Positions 1 through 5,399 of a stretch of DNA of 5,694 bases are shown here, in pieces. Source of the stretch: Flavobacteriales bacterium. GTDB lineage: Bacteria > Bacteroidota > Bacteroidia > Flavobacteriales_D > Sanyastnellaceae. Where the stretch lies: contig CANHIV010000086.1 in the NCBI GenBank assembly GCA_947460525.1, forward strand, positions 1 to 5,694, written 5' to 3'. A program made the translations under genes and the position numbers. A model generated the notes under the pieces. It did no database searches, was not told the origin of the DNA, and saw only the letters and a program-made list of their open reading frames with translations. The stretch's first letter is position 1; each line of letters opens with the position of its first letter.

Positions 1-278
1 GTTTCACGGATGTAATCCAATTCGCTTTTCATGTGCTTACCATCCGCTTTCATTACAGCGGCCGATAGCACCAACAGGGCAGAACTAAAATCACCTTGGC
101 GGGTGCTGTGTCGCTGGTATTGAGGAGAGGCATCTCTTCTGGGGTCGTAAGTTTTCTGCTGAGTAGTGCTGAGTGATTTGTCTTCCACCATAGCGCCAAA
201 TGCAAACCCCAATAAAGCGCCAATGGGTCCGCCTAGCGCCCATCCCAATCCACCACCAATCCATTTTGCGTATTTCAT
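1..278 (-). CDS. TerB/DjlA-like protein, N-terminal part (runs off the left edge)
   Basis: This reading frame starts at the ATG at 278-276 and stays open for 92 codons to the window edge, so the 3' end is missing. Residues 6-31 form a Gly-rich hydrophobic stretch (WIGGGLGWALGGPIG, then ALLGFAFGAM) that looks like a glycine zipper or membrane-associating helix. A polar linker with many Gln, Arg and Ser follows at about 32-61. From about residue 62 the sequence GDFSSALLVLSAAVMKADGK and what follows matches the start of a TerB helical domain, as in Bacteroidota TerB/DjlA-type proteins. In such proteins TerB is often followed by a C-terminal J domain that engages DnaK; whether this one has a J domain cannot be seen. 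The gene starts 30 bases after the long TPM gene and is probably in the same operon. The start is preceded by an A-rich TTAAA. The family assignment is fairly sure, the cellular role is not. Confidence 0.8.
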   Translation of the reverse strand, partial: MKYAKWIGGGLGWALGGPIGALLGFAFGAMVEDKSLSTTQQKTYDPRRDASPQYQRHSTRQGDFSSALLVLSAAVMKADGKHMKSELDYIRE

Positions 279-308
279 TTTAATGCAATATTATCCATTT
301 GAATATGA

Positions 309-1097
309 TTACCAAGAACCACCGGCTCCGCCCCCTCCTGAGCTTCCTCCACCAAAACCACCAAATCCGCCGCCGCCGCCCCAACCGTCGTTGCGGCTAT
401 TGAAGTCGTTCCAATATCCACGACGAGGACCTGAATTGGCCAACCAAAAGGCTGTCCAAAAAGGCAGGTTGTTGGCTCGGGCCATGTTGCGGTTCTTACC
501 AAAAATAAAGAGCAATGCGATGGCACCAAATATCAATAGGCCCACCCATCCACCTTTGTCTTTTTTCTCTTTGTGCTTCTTGGCATAGGTGTCGATGTCA
601 AATTCTTTTTGGGCCAATTGTTCAATCACGGTTAATCCGTTCAAGATCCCTTGGTAATAGTTGTTCTGCTTGAACTGCGGAATAATCTCATTCTCCCAAA
701 TCAAATGAATTTTACCATCGGGCAATGCACCTTCAAGACCTCTGCCCGTTGCAATAAAGATTTGTCCCTTGCTGTCGCTCGTTTTTGGTTTGATCAAAAG
801 CACAACACCATTGTCCAAATCCGCTTGTCCAACACCCCATTCGTCCATGATTTTAAAACTTAAATCACTGGGCTCGTAACCACATAAATCGGGTAGGGTA
901 AGAATCACAATTTGGTTAGAGGTTTTTTGGGCAAAACTTTGAAGGTTCTGTTCCAATTGCTGAATTTCCTGTGGCTGCAACATATTGGCCATGTCATAAA
1001 CCAAACGGGCTTCATCTTTGGGTGGTACACACTCCGGTAGTTGTGCATAAACATGACCAACACACCATGCTAGAATTAATGTTGAAATGAATTTCAT
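309..1097 (-). CDS. Exported TPM-domain protein with membrane segment and Gly-rich tail (YgcG-like)
   Basis: This 262-residue protein starts with a Sec signal peptide (residues 1-18, hydrophobic core ISTLILAWCVG, likely cleavage after VYA). The TPM domain (TLP18.3/Psb32/MOLO-1 family) covers about 30-165. Typical landmarks are LVYD near 32, WGVG at 87-90, NGVVLLI at 96-102, ATGRGLEGALPD at 116-127, and a closing helix with YYQGILNGL at 147-155. A Lys-rich segment (KKHKEKKDK, 173-181) leads into one transmembrane helix at about 183-200. The tail is Trp-containing and then nearly pure Gly/Phe/Ser, ending GGAGGSW, which is usual for YgcG-like proteins. Some TPM proteins show acid phosphatase activity or assist membrane-complex repair; the role of the bacterial YgcG type is unsettled. 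Cys23 and Cys72 would both be extracytoplasmic and could form a disulfide. The ATG directly abuts the TAA of the preceding TPM gene, indicating co-translation within one operon. Confidence 0.88.
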   Translation of the reverse strand: MKFISTLILAWCVGHVYAQLPECVPPKDEARLVYDMANMLQPQEIQQLEQNLQSFAQKTSNQIVILTLPDLCGYEPSDLSFKIMDEWGVGQADLDNGVVLLIKPKTSDSKGQIFIATGRGLEGALPDGKIHLIWENEIIPQFKQNNYYQGILNGLTVIEQLAQKEFDIDTYAKKHKEKKDKGGWVGLLIFGAIALLFIFGKNRNMARANNLPFWTAFWLANSGPRRGYWNDFNSRNDGWGGGGGFGGFGGGSSGGGGAGGSW

Positions 1098-1529
1098 TTA
1101 GCGGGAAATTTGGTCGGTCAATTCGTTGGTGTCGTTTTCATGCCAAGGGAAATGTACAGCCAAATGATGGGCCATTTCTTGCAGCAAAAGCTCGATACCT
1201 TTTGCATATTCTGCTTTGGAGAAAGCTTCAATGAGGAGATTTTTCCATCTTTCCCATACCAAAGCGTTTACATGCGGTTGGATACCCACATCACCAATGA
1301 TGGCCAAAGCAGATGGGTAAATTTGAATGTACACCAAGAGGGCATTGCGCTGTTTTGTTTTGTGCATGCCCAAGTGATCAAAAACAAATGCCGCTCTGTC
1401 CAAGACGGCGGCATCGTTTCGCTCCTCAATGTGAATTCTGATCTCGCAACTGGTTTTCTTTTCAAATATTTCTATTTGTCTTTGAAAAGCAGAATTTAGT
1501 TCAGGATGTAATAAAGCGTGATTGGACAT
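1098..1529 (-). CDS. Signal-less TPM-domain protein (second, short TPM paralogue)
   Basis: The protein has 143 residues, and the TPM domain fills nearly all of it. Visible landmarks are an N-terminal helix (about 8-26), then TSCEIRIHIEER (26-37) as the first core strand, VLDRAAFVFDHLGMHKTKQRN (42-62), the hydrophobic strand ALLVYIQIY (63-71), ALAIIGDVGI (74-83) matching the family's GD.GI turn, and a helical end reaching HFPW and NELTDQIS. There is no signal peptide, transmembrane segment or Gly-rich tail, so it should stay in the cytoplasm unless it binds the membrane through partners. This form is common in Bacteroidota between lemA and an exported TPM gene. Its ATG (1529-1527) overlaps the lemA stop by one base (TAATG) and its TAA touches the ATG of the next TPM gene, so translation of all three is probably coupled. 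Biochemical function is unknown. Confidence 0.87.
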   Translation of the reverse strand: MSNHALLHPELNSAFQRQIEIFEKKTSCEIRIHIEERNDAAVLDRAAFVFDHLGMHKTKQRNALLVYIQIYPSALAIIGDVGIQPHVNALVWERWKNLLIEAFSKAEYAKGIELLLQEMAHHLAVHFPWHENDTNELTDQISR

Positions 1530-2107
1530 TAGTTGAAATCTACTTTAGGCGCATTCTCAGAACCTTCAGCAGCAGCAAATGCATCATACACTTTGAACTC
1601 ATCGTCACCTACCAAAGCCAACGCTTTCTTTTTCCAAAACCCACGGATAAAACCATTGGATTTTTCGACAGCACTGTTGTAATCAGAACGGGCTTTGCTA
1701 ACGCGATTTTCCGATCCTTCCAACTGCGCTTGAAGTTCACTGAAGTTCTGCGTAGATCGGATCTCAGGATAGTTTTCAAAAACGATGTTGATGGCTTTGT
1801 TGATGTCGGTACCCAACTTTTGAAGCTCAGCTGGGCTTTGTGCGGATGACATGCCAGAGCGCGCTCGGGTTACATTTTCTAAAATGGCCCTTTCATTGTC
1901 TTTGGCTCCTTTAACGGTGGCCACCAATTGAGGAACCAAATCCGCGCGGCGTTGATAGGCCACCTGAACATTTCCCCATTCTTTTTTAACGGCTTCTTGT
2001 TTTTCTACGGCACCATTGTAAACGGATGTTCCATAAAGATAGAACAGCACAAATGCGCCTAAAATAACACCAACTAAAATCAAGATGGTGCGTGTTGCTT
2101 TATTCAT
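1529..2107 (-). CDS. lemA: LemA family membrane-anchored protein
   Basis: The protein has 192 residues. A single N-terminal hydrophobic helix at about 7-26 (RTILILVGVILGAFVLFYLY) acts as a membrane anchor; the rest is a helical bundle expected outside the cytoplasm in this family. Diagnostic LemA motifs are YNGAVEKQEAVKKEW (30-44), VAYQRRADLVPQLVATVKG (49-67), FENYPEIRSTQNFSELQAQL (110-129), EGSENRVSKARSDYN (130-144), and a C-terminal F.A..GSENAPKVDF-type ending. Length is normal for the family. The molecular function is not established; homologues are repeatedly found next to TPM-domain genes and are proposed to act in envelope processes. It starts 26 bases after the htpG stop with no recognisable promoter in between, suggesting read-through from htpG, and its stop overlaps the next gene's start. 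An A-rich leader (TTTAAAACAA) precedes the ATG instead of a Shine-Dalgarno. Confidence 0.93.
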   Translation of the reverse strand: MNKATRTILILVGVILGAFVLFYLYGTSVYNGAVEKQEAVKKEWGNVQVAYQRRADLVPQLVATVKGAKDNERAILENVTRARSGMSSAQSPAELQKLGTDINKAINIVFENYPEIRSTQNFSELQAQLEGSENRVSKARSDYNSAVEKSNGFIRGFWKKKALALVGDDEFKVYDAFAAAEGSENAPKVDFN

Positions 2108-2111
2108 TTTG

Positions 2112-2121
2112 TTGTTTTAAA
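2112..2121 (-). promoter_or_regulatory. A-rich translation-initiation leader of lemA
   Basis: The 26-base htpG-lemA gap contains TTTAAAACAA followed by CAAA and the lemA ATG. It lacks a Shine-Dalgarno and also lacks a TAnnTTTG promoter box, which favours lemA being read from the htpG transcript with its own ribosome entry site. Confidence 0.4.
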
Positions 2122-2133
2122 GTTCGAAGATAA

Positions 2134-4011
2134 TTAATTGGCATTTATTCTTGTATAAGCTTGCTGTATGAAAGCGGTTAATTCGCTTCCTTTTAGCAAA
2201 CCTTTTGACAATTGTGCCAATGCAAGGGCTTCTTTTGCCAATCCATCACCTTCAGGTCCTTGCATTTTGTGCACCGCGGGGTGGTTGGTATTGATGATCA
2301 ATTGATAACTGTCTGGAAGATTTCCAAAGATGTTGGCTCCGCCTCCCAAAGCTTGTTGCTCTTTCATGCGGCGCATGAATTCATTTTCTGTGATGAGCAT
2401 GGGAGGATCTTGTGGAGACATGTTTTCAAATTGAACATTGAACTTTTGAGCATCAATCCATGTATTCAATTGGTTCTTTACATTTTCTTTTTCAGTATCC
2501 GTTAGGGCTGAAATTTCATTGCTTTCCTTTTCAATTAACTTCTCTGGAATATCGCTATCCACGCGTTTGAATGTGATGTCACTGTGCTTGGATTCAATTT
2601 GAGAAAGGAAGGGCGCCGTTAATGGAGTATTCAATACAAACACTTCAAAGTCGCGGGCGGTTGCCATTTCAATAGCTCCATGTTGAGCGCTCTCATCAGT
2701 GGTGTACAAAAATACCATTTTGCCATTCTTGTCTTTTTGGTGTTCACCAATTTTCTCTTTCCATTCTTCAAGGGTCTTGTATTCTCCTTTTGTGTTTTTG
2801 AACAAAGTAAAAGCATTGGCTTTTTCAGCAAACTTCTCTTCGGTCAAAATACCATATTGGATAAAGACATTGATGTCATCCCATTTGGCTTCAAAATCTG
2901 CGCGGTCGTTGTTGAACATGCTCTGCAGTTTGTCCGCCACCTTCTTGGTAATGTGGGCACTTATTTTTTTGACATTGCCATCGGCTTGAAGATAACTACG
3001 GCTAACATTCAAAGGAATATCTGGCGAATCAACTACGCCGTGCAGTAAGGTCAAAAAGTCGGGAAGGATGTTCTTTACCTCATCGGTAATGAACACTTGA
3101 TTGCAGTACAACTGTATCTTGTTGCGCTGCGTTTCCATTTGATTTTTTAATCGAGGAAAGAAAAGTATTCCGGTGAGATTGAAGGGATAATCTACATTGA
3201 CATGAATGTGAAAAAGAGGCTCCTCAAAGCTCATGGGATACAATTCTTGGTAGAACTTTTTGTAGTCCTCATCCGTTAACTCGCTCGGTTTTTGAATCCA
3301 AAGCGGGTTGGTAGAATTGATGACGCGTGGTTTTTTAACCTCGATTTTTTTGATGTTGTCTTTTTCATCTTTCTCTCCGGAGGGATCTTCAATCCACTCA
3401 CTTTCCTCGCCAAAAACAATTTCAATGGGCATGAATCGACAATACTTGTCTAGAATTTCTTTGATTTTGTATTCATCGTTGAATTCCAAAGCATCATCCG
3501 CCAAATGCAAGATAATATCTGTGCCGCAACCTGTCTTTTCTACGTTTTCGATGGAGTAGGAGGGACTTCCATCACAAACCCAACGGACGGCTTGCGCATC
3601 TTTTTTATGAGAAAGGGTGATGATTTCTACTTCTTTGGAAACCATAAAGGCAGAGTAGAATCCCAATCCAAAGTGACCAATGATTTGCGCATCCTTGTAT
3701 TTGCTCACAAACTCCTCAGCACCTGAGAATGCAATTTGATTGATGTACTGATCCACTTCAGCTTCCGTCATTCCGATACCATTGTCCCGAATGGTAAGGG
3801 TTTTGTTTTCCGTGTTAAGTATTACTTCAACTTGTGGAGTGGAAGTGGGCTCAGAAATTTCGCCCAGACGAGATAGCGTTTTTACCTTTTGACATGCATC
3901 GACAGCATTGGAAACCAACTCACGAAGAAATATTTCGTGATCCGAATAAAGGAATTTTTTAATGATGGGGAAAATGTTTTCTGTTTGAACAGAAATTTGA
4001 CCTGCTTTCAT
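2134..4011 (-). CDS. htpG: HtpG, bacterial Hsp90 molecular chaperone
   Basis: This is a complete 625-residue cytosolic Hsp90, an ATP-driven dimeric chaperone that remodels client proteins with the DnaK system. The start is certain because the MKAGQISVQTENIFPIIKKF-type beginning is that of Bacteroidota homologues. The N-terminal GHKL ATPase carries the Bergerat-fold motifs: ELVSNAVDA (31-39; Glu31 catalytic, Asn35 for Mg), DNGIGM (76-81; Asp76 contacts adenine), GHFGLGFYS (112-120), and GTD at 163-165. A charged linker follows at about 208-228. The middle domain (about 230-490) contains NVSRSYLQ at 335-342, where Arg337 is the gamma-phosphate-sensing Arg; family members elsewhere read NVSRE at this site. 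The C-terminal dimerisation domain (about 500-625) includes the MRRMKEQQ helix (546-553). There is no MEEVD tail, as expected for bacteria. No essential residue is missing. It lies 83 bases after the PLP enzyme gene and 26 before lemA. Confidence 0.98.
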   Translation of the reverse strand: MKAGQISVQTENIFPIIKKFLYSDHEIFLRELVSNAVDACQKVKTLSRLGEISEPTSTPQVEVILNTENKTLTIRDNGIGMTEAEVDQYINQIAFSGAEEFVSKYKDAQIIGHFGLGFYSAFMVSKEVEIITLSHKKDAQAVRWVCDGSPSYSIENVEKTGCGTDIILHLADDALEFNDEYKIKEILDKYCRFMPIEIVFGEESEWIEDPSGEKDEKDNIKKIEVKKPRVINSTNPLWIQKPSELTDEDYKKFYQELYPMSFEEPLFHIHVNVDYPFNLTGILFFPRLKNQMETQRNKIQLYCNQVFITDEVKNILPDFLTLLHGVVDSPDIPLNVSRSYLQADGNVKKISAHITKKVADKLQSMFNNDRADFEAKWDDINVFIQYGILTEEKFAEKANAFTLFKNTKGEYKTLEEWKEKIGEHQKDKNGKMVFLYTTDESAQHGAIEMATARDFEVFVLNTPLTAPFLSQIESKHSDITFKRVDSDIPEKLIEKESNEISALTDTEKENVKNQLNTWIDAQKFNVQFENMSPQDPPMLITENEFMRRMKEQQALGGGANIFGNLPDSYQLIINTNHPAVHKMQGPEGDGLAKEALALAQLSKGLLKGSELTAFIQQAYTRINAN

Positions 4012-4021
4012 TTGTTTTAAA
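4012..4021 (-). promoter_or_regulatory. A-rich translation-initiation leader of htpG
   Basis: On the coding strand TTTAAAACAA directly precedes the htpG ATG. There is no GGAGG-like element. A-rich leaders without a Shine-Dalgarno are known for Bacteroidota, so this probably serves ribosome recruitment by low structure. The same ten bases recur upstream of lemA (2112-2121). Confidence 0.4.
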
Positions 4022-4044
4022 TTTTACGCAGGTCGAATATCAAC

Positions 4045-4085
4045 GCATGTGCCAAGGCGAAAATCCTGACACCTTGGCACAATGC
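4045..4085. repeat. Inverted repeat (hairpin) between the PLP enzyme gene and htpG
   Basis: The arms TGTGCCAAGG (4048-4057) and CCTTGGCACA (4072-4081) are perfectly complementary over ten base pairs with a 14-base loop. If the A at 4081 is bulged instead of paired, the stem extends outward by GCAT (4045-4048) against ATGC (4082-4085). It starts ten bases after the stop of the PLP enzyme gene and ends 33 bases before the htpG start. Neither side is followed by a run of T, so a classic intrinsic terminator is not supported. It may be a factor-assisted or T-less terminator, an RNA 3'-end stabiliser, or an operator for htpG. It is not the CIRCE heat-shock operator, whose arms are different. Confidence 0.75.
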
Positions 4086-4094
4086 GGTAATAGA

Positions 4095-5351
4095 TTAAAC
4101 CAAGGCGAGTGCCTGGTTGAGATCGTCTATCAAATCGGCAGCGTTTTCTACACCTACTGAAAGACGCACAAGATTGGGTGTAATACCAATTTTAGCCTTC
4201 AATTCTGGGTCTACTCCAGCATGTGTCATAGTGCCAGGATGTTCTGCCAAACTTTCGGTAGAGCCCAAGCTCACCGCCAATTTGCAAAGGCGTAAACCAT
4301 TTAAAAAACGAAAAGCTTCCGCTTCACCACCTACTATTTGAAAGCTCAACATGGCACCAGGTGAGGTGTATTGTCTTTTGTAAATTTCGTAAGCATGGCC
4401 ATCAGCGGGCGTCAAGTTGCCCAAGTAGTGCATCTTTCCCACTTTTGGATGGTTATTTAAGAACTCGGCAACTTCAGCTGCATTGCGTGCTTGCTGCTCC
4501 ATTCTTATTTTCAAAGTCTCCAAGCTGCGCATCAACAACCAAGCGGTCCATGGACCTGCCATGTTGCCCAGAAACGTGCGCAATGTTTTGATACGAATCA
4601 TGTCGTCTTGTTTTCCGCATACCGCACCTGCAATGACATCACTGTGACCACCGATGTATTTGGTTGCACTGTAAACGGAGAAGTCGGCACCCATTTCCAA
4701 TGGACGCTGCCATAGTGGTCCCATGTAGGTATTGTCCACAGCTACTTTTACCACGTGATCACCATGTGATAATTTCTTTCCAAGGTCCACCAACATCGCG
4801 ATATCAAAAAGGTCATTGGTGGGGTTGGCTGGCGTTTCAGTAAAAATCAATTTTACTTTATCACGCGCTCCTGCAGCGTCAATTCTTTTGAGAATATCCT
4901 CTTGTGAATCCCATGGGAAATACTCGATGTGGTGAATATTCATTTTCACCAAGAAATGTTTGATGAAGTGGTCGGTTCCTCCATAAGAAGGAGAGGAGGC
5001 AAGGATAAAATCACCAGGAGCCAAATACTCCAACATGACCGTAGTAATGGCGGACATCCCAGATTCAAAAGAAGCACAGTCATCAGCGTTGTCCCATAGA
5101 GCAATGCGGTTTTCTAGAATTTCGATGTCAGGATTATTAAGACGAGAGTAGATCAATCCAGGGATTTTTTCTCCTTCTTGTCTTTCACGAATCCCGTAGG
5201 CAATTTCAAAAAAAGATTTTCCTTCTTCTGCTGTTTTGAATACAAATGTTGAAGTTTGATAAATCGGACATTTGATAGCACCTTCACTCCATTCCGGCGT
5301 GTAGCCGTAGCTCATCATTAAGCTTTCCGGCGAATAATTTTTTTTGGACAT
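4095..5351 (-). CDS. PLP-dependent gamma-family enzyme of Cys/Met metabolism (methionine gamma-lyase / cystathionine gamma-synthase type)
   Basis: The complete 418-residue protein is a fold-type I, PLP-dependent Cys/Met-metabolism enzyme, cytosolic and normally tetrameric. Conserved sites by order are YSR at 68-70 (Tyr and Arg hold the PLP phosphate of the neighbouring subunit), SGMSAI at 97-102, Tyr123 stacking on PLP, ETPANPT at 172-178, Asp206 in VDNTY binding the pyridine nitrogen, SATKYIGGHSD at 228-238 with Lys231 as the Schiff-base lysine, SLGSTESLAEHPGTMTH (361-377 region), and Arg396 in LVRLSVG for the substrate carboxylate. All are intact. By my alignment from memory to Pseudomonas methionine gamma-lyase, the lyase's Cys116 is Gly125 here and its Lys240-Asp241 pair is Arg258-Thr259, while about eleven extra residues precede YSR. 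The exact reaction (lyase or synthase) is therefore open. The gene begins 30 bases after the preceding gene and has a candidate promoter there. Confidence 0.92.
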   Translation of the reverse strand: MSKKNYSPESLMMSYGYTPEWSEGAIKCPIYQTSTFVFKTAEEGKSFFEIAYGIRERQEGEKIPGLIYSRLNNPDIEILENRIALWDNADDCASFESGMSAITTVMLEYLAPGDFILASSPSYGGTDHFIKHFLVKMNIHHIEYFPWDSQEDILKRIDAAGARDKVKLIFTETPANPTNDLFDIAMLVDLGKKLSHGDHVVKVAVDNTYMGPLWQRPLEMGADFSVYSATKYIGGHSDVIAGAVCGKQDDMIRIKTLRTFLGNMAGPWTAWLLMRSLETLKIRMEQQARNAAEVAEFLNNHPKVGKMHYLGNLTPADGHAYEIYKRQYTSPGAMLSFQIVGGEAEAFRFLNGLRLCKLAVSLGSTESLAEHPGTMTHAGVDPELKAKIGITPNLVRLSVGVENAADLIDDLNQALALV

Positions 5352-5367
5352 AACATTGATGTTTGCC

Positions 5368-5399
5368 CAAATGTACTGCGCTTAGCGCAATAAGTGAAA
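5368..5399 (-). promoter_or_regulatory. Candidate Bacteroidota promoter for the PLP enzyme gene
   Basis: On the minus strand TACATTTG (5375-5368) matches the Bacteroidota -7 consensus TAnnTTTG exactly. TTTC (5399-5396), 20 bases upstream, is one mismatch from the -33 element TTTG. Transcription would begin near 5362 and leave a leader of about ten bases before the ATG at 5351. The -33 element lies inside the end of the upstream coding sequence. A small palindrome (5377-5389) fills the spacer. The match is by eye, so chance occurrence is possible. Confidence 0.42.
5377..5389. repeat. Short GC-rich palindrome enclosing a stop codon
   Basis: TGCGC and GCGCA flank a three-base centre that is the TAA stop codon of the upstream secreted-protein gene on the minus strand. 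The stem has five perfect pairs and no T-tract follows. It lies in the spacer of the candidate promoter for the PLP enzyme gene, so it could be an operator half-site pair, a small 3'-end hairpin, or chance. Confidence 0.4.

Noticed and set aside
275..529. Minus-strand frame overlapping the 3' end of the exported TPM gene
   Set aside because: It is a shifted reading of the Gly-rich repeat codons. The in-frame protein has a signal peptide, TPM domain and conventional GGSW-type end, so there is no need for a frameshift product.
166..588. Plus-strand frame coding a Pro-rich protein
   Set aside because: It is the antisense of the Gly-rich tail and membrane segment of the exported TPM gene; Gly codons read as Pro codons on the other strand. 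It has no family motifs of its own.
1030..1097. Lipoprotein signal on the exported TPM protein
   Set aside because: The only Cys in the signal region is preceded by Trp (LAWC), which breaks the lipobox; a standard signal peptidase I site (VYA) is present instead.
2680..3048. Long plus-strand frames antisense to htpG
   Set aside because: htpG is fully intact and recognisable across the whole region; the antisense frames show no domain and no plausible initiation context.
4045..4085. Intrinsic (rho-independent) terminator
   Set aside because: The stem is strong, but no T-run follows on either strand, so I list it only as an inverted repeat.
4045..4085. CIRCE element for HrcA control of htpG
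   Set aside because: CIRCE arms read TTAGCACTC and GAGTGCTAA with a nine-base spacer; these arms and the 14-base spacer do not match.
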